Assembly (NCBI RefSeq): GCF_022317005.1
Contig: NZ_CP081006.1
Location: forward strand, 434,001-498,000
DNA length: 64,000 nt
Source of the DNA: Mycobacterium sp. IDR2000157661
Lineage (GTDB): Bacteria > Actinomycetota > Actinomycetes > Mycobacteriales > Mycobacteriaceae
Reading direction: 5' to 3'
This document shows, piece after piece, positions 1-9,543 of this stretch. The position numbers and the translations under genes are program-made. The stretch's first letter is position 1, and every line of letters begins with the position of its first letter. The notes beneath the pieces were generated by a model that searched no databases, was not told where the DNA came from, and worked only from the letters and a program-made list of their open reading frames with translations.

Positions 1-772
1 AGCCATCGCGTTCGACCGATTCGGCGCGCGCGTTCTTGACCAGCGTGACACCCCGGGACGCGAGCACCTCCTCGAGGACCGCGGCGGCATCGGAGTCCTC
101 GTGCGGCAGGATCTGATCGCGGCTCGCCACCACGGTGACCTTCACCCCGAGCTCGGTATAGGCGTTGACGAACTCCGCGCCGGTCACCCCGGAACCCACG
201 ACGACCAGGTGTTCTGGCAGCTCCTGGAGATCGTAGAGCTGGCGCCAGTTGAGGATGCGTTCGCCGTCGGGTTCGGCACCGGCCAGCACCCGCGGGCTGG
301 CGCCGGTCGCGATCAGTACGACGTCGGCCCTCAGCGTGCTGGTCGAGCCGTCGTGGCCGGACACCCGCACCGTGTGCTCGGCCATCCCCGGCACATCGTC
401 GACCAGTTCACCGCGACCCGCGATCAACGTGACGCCCTGACTGCGCAGCCGCTCGGCGATATCGGCCGACTGCGCGGCGGCGAGCTTCTTGACGCGTTCG
501 TTGAGCGTCGGCAGCGCGATCTTGGCGTTGTCGAAGTCGAGCGCGTAGCCGAGATCGGGGGCGCGACGAAGTTCGGTGCGCACCCCGGTGGAGGCGATGA
601 ACGTCTTGGACGGCACACAGTCCCACAGCACACAGGCACCGCCGATCCCGTCCGAGTCGACGACGGTGACCTCGGCGACATCGGGTCCCGCCGCCGCTGC
701 GACCAAGGCCGCCTCATAGCCGGCGGGCCCGCCGCCGATGATCACGATGCGGGTTGCCTTCTGAATTGGCAC
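1..772 (-). CDS. lpdA: NAD(P)H quinone reductase LpdA, N-terminal part (gene runs off the window)
   Basis: This is a flavoprotein of the pyridine nucleotide-disulfide reductase family. The first 257 codons are visible and the C-terminal half lies before base 1. The GTG start at 772 is followed by an N-terminal FAD-binding Rossmann motif (IVIIGGGPAGYEAAL). The motif GGACVLWDCVPSK follows and contains the C-X4-C arrangement of the family. The M. tuberculosis homologue Rv3303c is known as a quinone reductase rather than a lipoamide dehydrogenase, so the lpd-type name should not be read as pyruvate dehydrogenase E3. The divergent neighbour at 838 is the Rv3304 homologue, as in M. tuberculosis. 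The missing C-terminus prevents checking the catalytic His-Glu pair. Confidence 0.9.
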   Translation of the reverse strand, partial: MPIQKATRIVIIGGGPAGYEAALVAAAAGPDVAEVTVVDSDGIGGACVLWDCVPSKTFIASTGVRTELRRAPDLGYALDFDNAKIALPTLNERVKKLAAAQSADIAERLRSQGVTLIAGRGELVDDVPGMAEHTVRVSGHDGSTSTLRADVVLIATGASPRVLAGAEPDGERILNWRQLYDLQELPEHLVVVGSGVTGAEFVNAYTELGVKVTVVASRDQILPHEDSDAAAVLEEVLASRGVTLVKNARAESVERDG

Positions 773-837
773 GGACCCAACCTAACGAAGCGGGTGGTCG
801 ATCGCCCAGCCAGGAGACGAAGCCTTAACCTTTACCG

Positions 838-1317
838 GTGCCGCTCTACGCCGCTTACGGGTCCAACATGCATCCGGAGCAGATGTTGCAACGGGCGCCG
901 CATTCCCCGATGGCCGGCACCGGGTGGTTACACGGCTGGCGTCTGACGTTCGGCGGCGAGGACATCGGGTGGGAGGGCGCGCTCGCCACCATCGTCGAGG
1001 ATCCGAGCTCCAAGGTGTTCGTCGTGCTCTACGACATGACCAAGGAGGACGAGGAGAACCTCGACCGCTGGGAGGGCTCCGAGTTGGGGGTCCACAAGAA
1101 GATCCGCTGCCGGGTGGAGCGCACCTCGTCGGACACCGACACCGACCCCGTCCTGGCGTGGCTGTACGTCGTAGACGCGTGGGAAGGTGGCCTGCCGTCG
1201 GCCCGCTATCTCGGGGTCATGGCCGACGCCGCCGAAATCGCAGGCGCACCAGCCGAATACGTGCGCCAGATCCGCACCCGACCAGCCCGCAACATCGGCC
1301 CCGGCACATCAGGATGA
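838..1317 (+). CDS. gamma-glutamylcyclotransferase-like protein (Rv3304 homologue)
   Basis: A 159-residue protein, the length I recall for M. tuberculosis Rv3304. The GTG start is followed at once by LYAAYGSNM, the YGSN nucleotide/substrate loop that opens gamma-glutamylcyclotransferase (AIG2/GGCT-like) folds. A possible ribosome binding site (caggag) lies at 811-816, rather far from the start. The fold suggests cyclotransferase or related gamma-glutamyl chemistry in the cytoplasm, but no substrate can be inferred. It is divergent from lpdA with 65 bp between them, so the two probably share a promoter region. Confidence 0.8.
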   Translation: MPLYAAYGSNMHPEQMLQRAPHSPMAGTGWLHGWRLTFGGEDIGWEGALATIVEDPSSKVFVVLYDMTKEDEENLDRWEGSELGVHKKIRCRVERTSSDTDTDPVLAWLYVVDAWEGGLPSARYLGVMADAAEIAGAPAEYVRQIRTRPARNIGPGTSG

Positions 1318-1419
1318 AAACCGACCCGCACGCCGCTTCGGCACCTGCCACCCACGCTGGCATGCTGAGGCGGTGAGATCCTTGCGTTTCGAACATCACC
1401 GCTCAAGTGAGGTCCAAAC

Positions 1420-2631
1420 GTGAGACTGGTCGTTCATGACTACTCCGGACACCCGGGGCAGGTGCATCTCAGCCGGGAGCTGGCTCGTCGTGGACACACC
1501 GTCGAGCACCAGTTCTGTACGTCCTACACGACCGGTCGGGGCGCCACTGAGCGCAGAGAGGGTGACCCGCGCACCTTTTCCGTGCGTGCACTCGACCTCG
1601 GCGGCGAATTCGCACGCTACTCCCCATTGGTCAGGCTCAAACAAGAACTGCGGTACGCACCGATCGCTGCGCGAGCCGTTTGCGACGCCCGCCCGGACGT
1701 CGCGGTGCTGTCGAACATTCCTCTGCTGTCGCTGTTCTTGCTGGCATTCCTCCTGCGTCGACGTGGTGTTCCCTATGTGTTCTGGCAACAGGACGTCTAC
1801 AGCGACGCAATCGGTGTGGTCGCCCGCCAGAAACTGCGCGGCCCAGGAGCGGTAGTCGCGTGGCTTGCCGCGCGCGCCGAACGCAGCGTTGCCCGCGGCG
1901 CCGCGGGCATCGTGCCGATCAGCGACACCTTTCTCGAGCAACTCGACCGATGGGGTGTGGCGCGGTCCAAAGTTCGCGTCGTTCCCAACTGGGGTGCCAT
2001 CGATGAGATGCCCGTTCGCCCGCGACGGAATCCCTGGGCAACGGCGCACGGGCTCACCGATGTGCCGGTAGTCATGTATGCCGGCACCCTCGGGCTCAAG
2101 CACGATCCTTCGGTGCTCGCTCGCCTGGCGCAGAGCGTGCCGGATGGCTCGCGCGTCGTCGTCGTCTCGCAAGGCCAGGGCCGCGAGTGGCTGGAGACGA
2201 ACGCGGCCGACGTGGAGTCGCTGGCGCTGCTTGACTACCAGCCCTACGAGCAATTGCCGGACATGCTCGCCAGCGCCGACGTGCTGATCGTGGTGTTGGA
2301 GCAAGATGCCAGCCGCTACTCGGTTCCCTCGAAGGTGCTCAACTACTTCTGTGCGGGCCGGCCCGTACTGGGGTTGCTGCCGGGCGACAATGCAGTGGCG
2401 CACATGATCGAATCAGCCGGCGCGGGCATCGTGTGCAGCCCTGCGGACATGGCGGCGGCCTCGACGGCGTTGAACGACCTGCTCGCCGACCCCGAAGCCC
2501 GTGAGAGAATGGGTAACGCGGCGCGTGACTACGCCGAAAAGACGTTCGACGTCGCTGTTGTCGGTGATCTCTTTGAATCGGTGGTCAGTGCCGTCTATGA
2601 TCTGCCCAGTCATTTGCTGAGCAACGGCTGA
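1420..2631 (+). CDS. GT4-family glycosyltransferase (WbuB-like)
   Basis: A 403-residue GT-B fold glycosyltransferase. The N-terminus (VHDYSGHPGQVHLSREL) is the acceptor-side Rossmann domain with its glycine loop. FWQQDVYSDAI and the C-terminal VPSKVLNYFCAGRPVLG resemble WbuB-type GT4 enzymes, which add sugars to lipid-linked or cell-surface glycans. The GTG start at 1420 has no strong upstream ribosome site. It lies 66 bp before a GDP-mannose 3,5-epimerase-like gene on the same strand, so epimerase product and transferase may belong to one pathway. Neither gene is in the M. tuberculosis order between Rv3304 and amiA1 as I recall it. Donor and acceptor are unknown. Confidence 0.85.
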   Translation: MRLVVHDYSGHPGQVHLSRELARRGHTVEHQFCTSYTTGRGATERREGDPRTFSVRALDLGGEFARYSPLVRLKQELRYAPIAARAVCDARPDVAVLSNIPLLSLFLLAFLLRRRGVPYVFWQQDVYSDAIGVVARQKLRGPGAVVAWLAARAERSVARGAAGIVPISDTFLEQLDRWGVARSKVRVVPNWGAIDEMPVRPRRNPWATAHGLTDVPVVMYAGTLGLKHDPSVLARLAQSVPDGSRVVVVSQGQGREWLETNAADVESLALLDYQPYEQLPDMLASADVLIVVLEQDASRYSVPSKVLNYFCAGRPVLGLLPGDNAVAHMIESAGAGIVCSPADMAAASTALNDLLADPEARERMGNAARDYAEKTFDVAVVGDLFESVVSAVYDLPSHLLSNG

Positions 2632-2697
2632 AGCAAATAGCGAACGATCCCTGCGCCTACGCTGACGTGGGTATAACGACGATCGAGGAGGAACGAC

Positions 2698-3696
2698 GTG
2701 GGTAGTGCGCGCGAAACAGCGCTCGTTGCAGGCGCGGGCGGGTTCATCGGCGGCCACCTCGCCAGGACACTTACCGAGCAGGGCCTCGAGGTGCGCGGCG
2801 CCGACGTCAAACCCTTCGACGAGTGGTATCAGATTCCCGACGGTGTGGAGGCCCGTCAACTGGACCTGTCGAAGATCGACGACGCTCGAGCGGCCGTCGA
2901 GGGTGTCGACACCGTCTACATGCTCGCCGCGGACATGGGTGGCATGGGCTTCATCGAAACCCACAAAGCCGACTGCATGCTGTCGGTGCTCACCAGCACT
3001 CACATGCTGGTCGCGGCCCGCGACGCCGGGGTCGGTCGCTACTTCTACTCCAGTTCCGCCTGCGTCTACGCCGCCGACAAGCAGGTCGACGCTGATGTCA
3101 CGGCGCTGAAGGAGGCTGACGCCTATCCGGCCATGCCCGAGGACGGCTATGGCTGGGAGAAGCTGTTCAGCGAGCGGATGGCCCGCCACTTCCTCGAAGA
3201 CTTCGGATTACAGACCAGGGTCGCGCGGTACCACAATGTGTACGGTCCGATCGGCAGCTTCGAGGGTGGCCGTGAGAAGGCGCCCGCCGCGCTGTGCCGC
3301 AAGATCGCCGAAGCCGTGCTGACCGGCCGCCATGAGATCGAGATCTGGGGCGACGGCGAGCAGACCCGCAGCTTCATGTACGTCGATGATTGCGTCGAGG
3401 GAACCATCAAGGTCACCGCCGGCGACAGCCCGGAACCCGTCAACGTCGGCAGTTCGGAATTGGTGAGCATCAACCAGATGGTGGGCATCATCGAGCAGAT
3501 CGCCGGAATCACCGTGAAGCGCGACTACAACCTCGACGCACCGAAGGGCGTGCGAGGCCGAAACAGCGACAACACGATGATTCTGAAAACCTACGGCTGG
3601 GAGCCCTCGATTCGGCTCGCCGACGGGTTGGAGCGCACGTATCGCTGGATTTACGACCAGTTGGCGTCGCGCGATCGGGCCACCGCGGCGGTCTGA
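2698..3696 (+). CDS. GDP-mannose 3,5-epimerase-like SDR protein
   Basis: A 332-residue extended short-chain dehydrogenase. The NAD-binding GAGGFIG is at residues 12-18. ADMGGMGFIETHK (79-90), SSACVY (119-124) with Cys122, YGWEKL with Tyr151/Lys155, GREKAPAALCRK from 191, and GVRGRNSDN further on are hallmark segments of plant GDP-mannose 3,5-epimerase. Cys122 and the Lys of GREKAP match the acid/base residues known for that family. The family converts GDP-D-mannose to GDP-L-galactose and GDP-L-gulose. The GTG start has a good ribosome site (gaggaggaac) just upstream. It probably supplies a nucleotide sugar to the preceding GT4 enzyme. Exact product specificity is inference. Confidence 0.85.
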   Translation: MGSARETALVAGAGGFIGGHLARTLTEQGLEVRGADVKPFDEWYQIPDGVEARQLDLSKIDDARAAVEGVDTVYMLAADMGGMGFIETHKADCMLSVLTSTHMLVAARDAGVGRYFYSSSACVYAADKQVDADVTALKEADAYPAMPEDGYGWEKLFSERMARHFLEDFGLQTRVARYHNVYGPIGSFEGGREKAPAALCRKIAEAVLTGRHEIEIWGDGEQTRSFMYVDDCVEGTIKVTAGDSPEPVNVGSSELVSINQMVGIIEQIAGITVKRDYNLDAPKGVRGRNSDNTMILKTYGWEPSIRLADGLERTYRWIYDQLASRDRATAAV

Positions 3697-3721
3697 CGAC
3701 GGCCGCCGAGCCGGGATGTAA

Positions 3722-4891
3722 TCAGAACGCGGCGGCCTGCTCGACGAGGTTGGCCAGCACGCGCACGCCGACCGCCAGCGCGCGCTCGTCGAGGTCGAAG
3801 CTCGGCTGGTGCAGATCCAGTTGCGGACCCCACCCCGTCCACACGCCCAGTCGCGCCATCGCGCCGGGCACCTCCTCGAGGTACCACGAGAAGTCCTCGC
3901 CACCGCCGGACTGCCGGGTGTCGGCGAGCACGTCGGGCCCGATGGCCTCGATCGCGTGGGTGACGATCCTCGTCGAGATCTCCTCGTTCACCACAGGCGG
4001 CACCCCGCGGCGGTACTGCAGGCTGTAGTCGATGCCCAGCGGGGCGAGTAACGACGAAACTGTCTCGCGCACAATGGCTTCCAGCGTGACCCAGGTGTCA
4101 CGACTGGCGGTGCGGATGGTGCCGGCCAGGGTCCCGGTCTGCGGGATCGCGTTGGCGGCCACGCCGGCGTTGACCGCGCCCCACACCATCACCGTGCTGT
4201 TGCGGGGATCGATGCGCCGCGACAGCACACCGGGCACCCCGGTGATCAGCGCGCCGAGGCCATAGACCAGGTCGCCGGTCAGATGCGGACGCGAGGTGTG
4301 CCCGCCAGGTGAGTGCAACGTGACCTCGAGCTGGTCAGCGGCCGAGGTGATCGGCCCGGCCCGCACCGCGACCCTGCCGACCGCGAGCCGCGGGTCGCAG
4401 TGCAGCGCGAAGATGCGCGACACCCCGGCCAGCGCGCCGGCTTCGATCGCGTCGATCGCGCCGCCGGGCATAAGTTCTTCGGCGGCCTGAAAGATCAGCC
4501 GGACTCCGACCGGCAGCTCGGGCACCGACGACAGCGCCAGCGCGGTGGCCAACAGGATCGCGGTGTGCGCATCGTGACCGCAGGCATGCGACACGTTGGG
4601 CACCACCGAGGCGTACGGGGCGCCGGTGCGGTCGGCCATCGGCAACGCGTCCATATCGGCCCGCAGTGCGATCCGCGGTCCATGCTCGGGCCCGAAATCG
4701 CACGTCAACCCCGTTCCGCCGGGTAGCACCTTCGGGTTGAGCCCGGCGTCGGCCAGCAGCGACGCGACGAACTGCGTGGTGGAGAACTCCTGACGGCCCA
4801 GTTCCGGATGCGCATGGATGTGCCGGCGCCACGCGACCAGGTCGCCGTAGTGCGCGTCGAGCCACAGCTCGGTGGCGTCCCGCAGGCTCAC
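3722..4891 (-). CDS. amiA1: M20D-family amidohydrolase AmiA1
   Basis: A 389-residue metallo-amidohydrolase of the M20 peptidase family (N-acyl-amino-acid or hippurate hydrolase type), equal in length to M. tuberculosis AmiA1 as I recall. It opens with WRRHIHAHPELGRQEF, has the metal-site motif SHACGHDAH near residue 100, and QAAEELMPGGA. The reading frame stays open far upstream, but the GTG at 4891 (VSLRDATEL) is chosen because it gives the family length and overlaps the amiB1 stop by four bases. Translational coupling with amiB1 is likely. The physiological substrate is unknown. Confidence 0.9.
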   Translation of the reverse strand: MSLRDATELWLDAHYGDLVAWRRHIHAHPELGRQEFSTTQFVASLLADAGLNPKVLPGGTGLTCDFGPEHGPRIALRADMDALPMADRTGAPYASVVPNVSHACGHDAHTAILLATALALSSVPELPVGVRLIFQAAEELMPGGAIDAIEAGALAGVSRIFALHCDPRLAVGRVAVRAGPITSAADQLEVTLHSPGGHTSRPHLTGDLVYGLGALITGVPGVLSRRIDPRNSTVMVWGAVNAGVAANAIPQTGTLAGTIRTASRDTWVTLEAIVRETVSSLLAPLGIDYSLQYRRGVPPVVNEEISTRIVTHAIEAIGPDVLADTRQSGGGEDFSWYLEEVPGAMARLGVWTGWGPQLDLHQPSFDLDERALAVGVRVLANLVEQAAAF

Positions 4892-6069
4892 GATGCCCGC
4901 CGTTCCCGCAGCTCGAGCACCCGGTCGCGCTCTGCCGGAGTCTGGGCCAGGCCCACGACCGTGCGGGCCAGCATGGCCGCGCCCTCGATCACCGCCTGGT
5001 CCCCGCTGGGCCCAACCGCGGCTGTGGCGAATCCGGGCTGGTGCACCGACGCGCCGCCGGCGTCGATACCGACGATCGGATGGATGCCGGGCATCACCTG
5101 GGTGACATTGCCCATGTCGGTGCTGCCCAGTGGCAACGCCGCCTCCAGCTCCGCGGGCACCGGCGAGCGGCCCACCCGCAGCATCTCGGCGCGGAACGCC
5201 TCGGCCAGCCACCGGTCCGGGGTGAGCTCCGAGTACGTCGGCTCGGTCTCGGCGACGTCGTGACCGCAGCCGGTCGCGACGGCGCCGGCGAGGAAGCAGT
5301 CAGACATCCGCCGCTCCAGCTCGCGCAGCGAGGCGACGTCGTTGGCCCGCATCGTGTACTGCATCTCGGCCCGCGCCGGAATCACGTTGGTGGCCTGACC
5401 GCCATCGGTGATGATGCCGTGCACCATATGGCCGGGCGCCAGCTGCTGGCGCAGCAGCCCGATCGCCACCTGCGCGACGGTGATCGCGTCGACGGCGTTC
5501 AGGCCGAGATGGGGAGCGACGGCGGCGTGCGCTTCGCGGCCGTCGTAGCGGACCGCCACCTGCGACAGCGCCAGCGAACGCGCCGCGGCGATGTCGAGCG
5601 GTCCCGGGTGCAGCATCACCGCCGCGGCGACGTCGTCGAACGCTCCGGCGTTGAGCAGCAGTACTTTCCCGCCGCCCGCCTCCTCGGCAGGGGTGCCCAG
5701 GAGCACGACCGTCAAGCCGAGTTCGTCGGCCACCTCGGCCAGCGCCAGCGCGGCGCCGACCGCCGACGCGGCGATGATGTTGTGCCCGCACGCGTGTCCG
5801 ATGCCGGGCAGCGCGTCGTATTCGGCACACACCCCGATGACCAGCGGCCCGCTGCCGTAGACGGCGCGGAATGCGGTGTCCAGGCCGCCGGGGGCGGTGG
5901 TGATCTCGAAGCCGTGTTCGGCCGGCAGGGCCTTGGTCTTGGCACAGCTGCGGTGTTCGGCGAAGGCGAGTTCGGGTTCGGCGTGAATGGAGTGCGACAG
6001 CTCGACCAGGTCACCGCGGCGCCGCTGGACGGCGTCCTCGACGGTTGTCGAGGCGGTGACGGCAGGCAT
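4888..6069 (-). CDS. amiB1: M20-family amidohydrolase AmiB1
   Basis: A 393-residue M20 family amidohydrolase of the p-aminobenzoyl-glutamate hydrolase/ACY1L2-like subgroup. Seen are [16 protein letters not shown] near residue 25, the metal motif [25 protein letters not shown], and a dimerisation-domain stretch [15 protein letters not shown]. It is the first gene of a two-gene operon with amiA1, joined by a GTGA overlap. It is divergent from deoD, with 56 bp between the starts that must hold both promoters. Confidence 0.9.
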   Translation of the reverse strand: MPAVTASTTVEDAVQRRRGDLVELSHSIHAEPELAFAEHRSCAKTKALPAEHGFEITTAPGGLDTAFRAVYGSGPLVIGVCAEYDALPGIGHACGHNIIAASAVGAALALAEVADELGLTVVLLGTPAEEAGGGKVLLLNAGAFDDVAAAVMLHPGPLDIAAARSLALSQVAVRYDGREAHAAVAPHLGLNAVDAITVAQVAIGLLRQQLAPGHMVHGIITDGGQATNVIPARAEMQYTMRANDVASLRELERRMSDCFLAGAVATGCGHDVAETEPTYSELTPDRWLAEAFRAEMLRVGRSPVPAELEAALPLGSTDMGNVTQVMPGIHPIVGIDAGGASVHQPGFATAAVGPSGDQAVIEGAAMLARTVVGLAQTPAERDRVLELRERRAS

Positions 6070-6125
6070 CCAAGCAGTATCTCACTGCCGCCGCCCGCAG
6101 TCCCCGACAGCTAAGCTCGCCCACC

Positions 6126-6914
6126 ATGACCGATCGGCACGAGTCGGCCGCCGCGAGCGCCATCGCGGAGCGCACCGGCGTGCCCCGCCACGATGTCGCC
6201 GTCGTCCTGGGCTCGGGCTGGGCGCCTGCGGTCGAGCAGCTGGGCGACCCGGTGGCGGTTGTTCCCGTCGCCGAGCTGCCCGGCTTCACCCCGCCCACCG
6301 CCGCAGGACACGGCGCACGGCTGCTGTCGATGCGCATCGGCGATCACCGGGTACTGGTGTTCGTCGGTCGCATCCATGCCTATGAGGGCCACGAGTTGCG
6401 TCATATCGTGCATCCCGTGTTGGCCGCGTGCGCCAGCGGCGTCCACACGTTAGTGCTGACCAACGCGGCCGGTGGGCTGCGCGAGGGCCTGGCGGTAGGC
6501 CAGCCGGTGCTGATCAGTGACCATCTCAACCTGACGGGCCGCTCGCCGCTGGTCGGTCCACGGTTCGTCGACATGGTCGACGCGTATTCGCCGCGCCTAC
6601 GGGCAATCGCCCGCGAGATCGACCCGTCGCTGGCCGACGGCGTCTACGCGTGCCTGCCCGGCCCGCAGTACGAGACGCCCGCCGAGATCCGGATGCTGCG
6701 CGTGCTCGGTGCGGACCTGGTGGGGATGTCGACCGTGCACGAAACCATCGCGGCCCGCGCGGCGGGCGCCGAGGTACTGGGGGTTTCGCTGGTGACCAAC
6801 CTCGCCGCCGGGATGACCGGTGAGCCGTTGAATCACGACGAGGTGCTGGAGGCGGGCCGTCAATCGGCGACGCGGATGGGGTCGCTGCTGGCGGGCGTCG
6901 TCGCTCGTCTCTGA
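6126..6914 (+). CDS. deoD: purine nucleoside phosphorylase
   Basis: A 262-residue trimeric-type (PNP/MTAP family) purine nucleoside phosphorylase. It splits inosine, guanosine and their deoxy forms with phosphate to give free base and ribose-1-phosphate. Visible motifs are the phosphate loop VVLGSGW (27-32), [10 protein letters not shown] (81-90), [10 protein letters not shown], the base-binding [15 protein letters not shown] with Glu183, and GMSTVHE. It is followed by pmmB as in M. tuberculosis (Rv3307-Rv3308), but here a broken transporter gene lies between them on the opposite strand. The 3' end overlaps that pseudogene by about 55 bp. Confidence 0.95.
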   Translation: MTDRHESAAASAIAERTGVPRHDVAVVLGSGWAPAVEQLGDPVAVVPVAELPGFTPPTAAGHGARLLSMRIGDHRVLVFVGRIHAYEGHELRHIVHPVLAACASGVHTLVLTNAAGGLREGLAVGQPVLISDHLNLTGRSPLVGPRFVDMVDAYSPRLRAIAREIDPSLADGVYACLPGPQYETPAEIRMLRVLGADLVGMSTVHETIAARAAGAEVLGVSLVTNLAAGMTGEPLNHDEVLEAGRQSATRMGSLLAGVVARL

Positions 6915-7785
6915 GTGCCGAACCGCCTCATGCCTCGGGCCAGCAGCGGCGCGGCGAACAGCATCAGCAGGATGCGCACCACCTGTGCGGCGATGATGAA
7001 CGTGACGCTGGAGCCCGTCTCGACTGCGGTCGCCCGCATCGCGTAGACCCCGCCCGGGCTCGTCGCGAGGTAGCCCACCAGCAGCGTCAGCCCGGTGACA
7101 TGCGCCAGTGCAACGCCAAGCAGAGCGGTCACCACGCCCAGCACCGCGATCAACGCGATGGCGGTCGGCAAAAGCCGGCCGACGGTGCGCACCGAATCGC
7201 GGGTGAACGCCAGGCCCGCCTGCCAGCCGATCAGCGCATACCCGAGTTGCACCAGCACCACCGGCACCGAGAGGCCGAACGACATGCCGGTGAGTTCGAC
7301 GGCCACCGTCAAGGCCAACGGCCCGAGCAGCCCGGCGCCCGGCAACCGGACCAGCCGACCGAGCGCACCGCCGACCGCCACCAACACAATCAGCATGCCG
7401 ACGCTCAGATACCAGGGCGCGGCGGCAGTTTGGGCGTGACGCCACGATGCAGGGCCAGCAGTGCTCCGCACGCGATGCTCAACAACAGGGTGGCGACGGC
7501 GATCGCTATGACGATCGGCCAGTGCGGACCCAGCGCGTCGATCGCGTCCCGCTGCACCATGGTGCCGATGTAGACACCGAGCACGCCCTGCGCACCGAGC
7601 CCGGCGAGCCGGGGCACCCGGGCCGGCGCCAGCGACGCCAGCGCGAGCACGATGCCGACCACCAGCGCGGCGAACAGCGCCGCCGACGGCACGCCGAGGA
7701 CATCCAACGGATAAGTGACGGCGACGGTCACCGCGGCCAGTAGCACCCACCTGCCGAGTCGTCGAATCATGGTGATTACAAGCAT
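6860..7785 (-). pseudogene. AbrB-family membrane transporter, broken by an out-of-frame internal deletion
   Basis: Two halves of one AbrB-type (two-repeat) membrane protein are read in different frames. The N-terminal half begins at ATG 7785 or 7770 and has several membrane helices (VLGVYIGTMVQRDAI). It reaches LLALHRGVTP and then stops at 7405. The C-terminal half starts in another frame at about 7427 (PWYLSVGMLIVLVAVGG) and runs to 6860, with the second-repeat motif ATSPGGVYAMRA. The first-repeat stretch that should follow GVTP (the SPGG-like loop and the next helix, roughly 50-60 residues) is missing at the junction. This is therefore a deletion, not a one-base slip. The family is usually about 350-380 residues; about 308 remain. 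Confidence 0.8.
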
Positions 7786-7872
7786 CCTCTTGGCAATTCG
7801 CCTCGTGATGGTCGTCGCTGCTCTGCTGCGCAAGCCCGCATACGGCGAGGTGAAAGTGGGCACACTGACGGG

Positions 7873-9501
7873 ATGAGTCCGTCGGGGAAGTCGGCCATGG
7901 CGCAAGAGTGGATCTCCCACGATCCCGATCCGAAGACCGCGGCGGAGTTGCTGCAGTGCTCCGACGACGAGCTCGAACAGCGTTTCGCCCACCCGTTGAA
8001 GTTCGGCACGGCGGGGCTGCGCGGACCCATGCGCGGCGGTCCGAGCGGCATGAACCTCGCCGTCGTCGTGCGCGCCGCCTGGGCGGTGGGCAAGGTGCTC
8101 CACGACCGCGGTCTGCAGGGGCAGGACGTGGTGGTCGGCCGCGACGCCCGCCACAACTCGGATGACTTCGCCCTGGCCGCCGCCGAAGTGCTGGCCGCGC
8201 AGGGGTTTCCAGTCACCCTCTTCTTCACCGCGGTGCCGACCCCGGTACTCGCCTTCGCGGTGAGGCACCGGCCCGCGGTGGCAGGCATCCAGATCACGGC
8301 CTCGCACAATCCTTCCTCCGACAACGGATTCAAGGTGTACTTCGGTGGCGGCTTCCCCATCGTGGCACCCATCGACCGGGAGATCGAAGAGGCGATGGCC
8401 CAGGCGCCGCCCGCCGACGAGATCGCCCGCCACCAGATCACGCCGACTGGTGTCGCCGAGGTCCAGAGCTACGTCCAACGCGCCGCCCGCATACGGCACA
8501 CTCACGGGTCGGTCCGAGTGGCGTTCACGCCGCTGCACGGTGTCGGTGGCGAGTTCGCCCTCGACGCACTGGTACGGGCCGGATTCTCCGACGTCCACGT
8601 CGTGGAGAGCCAGTTCGCTCCGGACCCGGAGTTTCCGACGGTCGCGTCGGCGAACCCGGAGGAGCCCGGCGCGGTCGAGCAGCTGCTCGAGCTGGCTGCC
8701 GACGTCGGTGCCGAGGTCGCGATCGCGCTGGATCCGGATGCCGATCGCTGCGCGGTCGGCATCCCCTCCCCGGACGGTTGGCGGATGCTCACCGGTGACG
8801 AAACCGGTTGGTTGCTCGGCGATTACATCCTCTCCCAGATCGAGCCGGGACCGGTGACCGAGGCGACGGTCGTGGCCAACTCGCTGGTGTCCTCGCGGAT
8901 GCTCGCCTCGATCGCCAAGGAGCACGGCGCACGTCACGTCGAAACGGCCACCGGGTTCAAGTGGCTGTCACGGGCCGACCTGGACCTGCCCGGCTGCACG
9001 CTCGTGTACGCCTACGAGGAGGCGATCGGTCATTGCGTCGACCCGTCGGCGGTCCGCGACAAGGACGGCATCAGCGCAGCGGTGTTGGTCTGTGATCTCG
9101 TGTGCGCTCTGCGCGACCGGGGGCACACCGTCCTGGATACGCTCGACGATCTCGCCCGGCGCCACGGTGTGCACACCACCGCCGCGGTGTCGCGGCGCGT
9201 CGAGGACGCCCACGAAGCCGCCGCGGTGATGACCCGGCTCCGGCACACGCCACCCGAGGAGCTCGCCGGCTACCCGGTGACGGCGACAGATCTGCGGCCC
9301 GAGGACGGCACGGACGCCTTGATCCTCTCCGGTGGCGACGACCAGGTCTCCGTTCGGCTGGTGGCGCGTCCGTCCGGTACGGAGCCGAAAGTGAAGTCCT
9401 ACATCGAAGTTCGGTGTCATGACACCACCGACCTGCCGCGCGCCCGCGCGCGGACGCAACAGGTGTGCGGCGAGGTCGCCACCGTCGCCCAGCGCTTCTG
9501 A
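7873..9501 (+). CDS. pmmB: phosphomannomutase/phosphoglucomutase-family protein PmmB
   Basis: A 542-residue alpha-D-phosphohexomutase. Phosphoserine loop TASHNP with Ser144, metal loop DPDADR (287-292), sugar-binding YEEAIGH and the phosphate-binding RPSGTEPKVKSY near the C-terminus are all present, so the enzyme looks intact. It interconverts hexose-6-phosphate and hexose-1-phosphate, or ribose phosphates, which would fit its place beside nucleoside phosphorylase. The start could also be the ATG nine codons later (MAQEWISHD), which is closer to the M. tuberculosis length. Neighbours deoD and upp match the Rv3307-Rv3309c order. Confidence 0.93.
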   Translation: MSPSGKSAMAQEWISHDPDPKTAAELLQCSDDELEQRFAHPLKFGTAGLRGPMRGGPSGMNLAVVVRAAWAVGKVLHDRGLQGQDVVVGRDARHNSDDFALAAAEVLAAQGFPVTLFFTAVPTPVLAFAVRHRPAVAGIQITASHNPSSDNGFKVYFGGGFPIVAPIDREIEEAMAQAPPADEIARHQITPTGVAEVQSYVQRAARIRHTHGSVRVAFTPLHGVGGEFALDALVRAGFSDVHVVESQFAPDPEFPTVASANPEEPGAVEQLLELAADVGAEVAIALDPDADRCAVGIPSPDGWRMLTGDETGWLLGDYILSQIEPGPVTEATVVANSLVSSRMLASIAKEHGARHVETATGFKWLSRADLDLPGCTLVYAYEEAIGHCVDPSAVRDKDGISAAVLVCDLVCALRDRGHTVLDTLDDLARRHGVHTTAAVSRRVEDAHEAAAVMTRLRHTPPEELAGYPVTATDLRPEDGTDALILSGGDDQVSVRLVARPSGTEPKVKSYIEVRCHDTTDLPRARARTQQVCGEVATVAQRF

Positions 9502-9543
9502 CCGGTCCGGCGGGTCGGCCGACTTCGCGTCCGCTGCCGCTGA

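Noticed and set aside
1..772. Lipoamide dehydrogenase (pyruvate dehydrogenase E3)
   Set aside because: Gene order and the N-terminal sequence match Rv3303c, known as a quinone reductase; the C-terminal catalytic dyad is outside the window.
1318..4000. Glycosyltransferase/epimerase pair as part of a mobile island
   Set aside because: No integrase, transposase, tRNA, direct repeats or clear composition shift flank it, so transfer is not supported by visible features.
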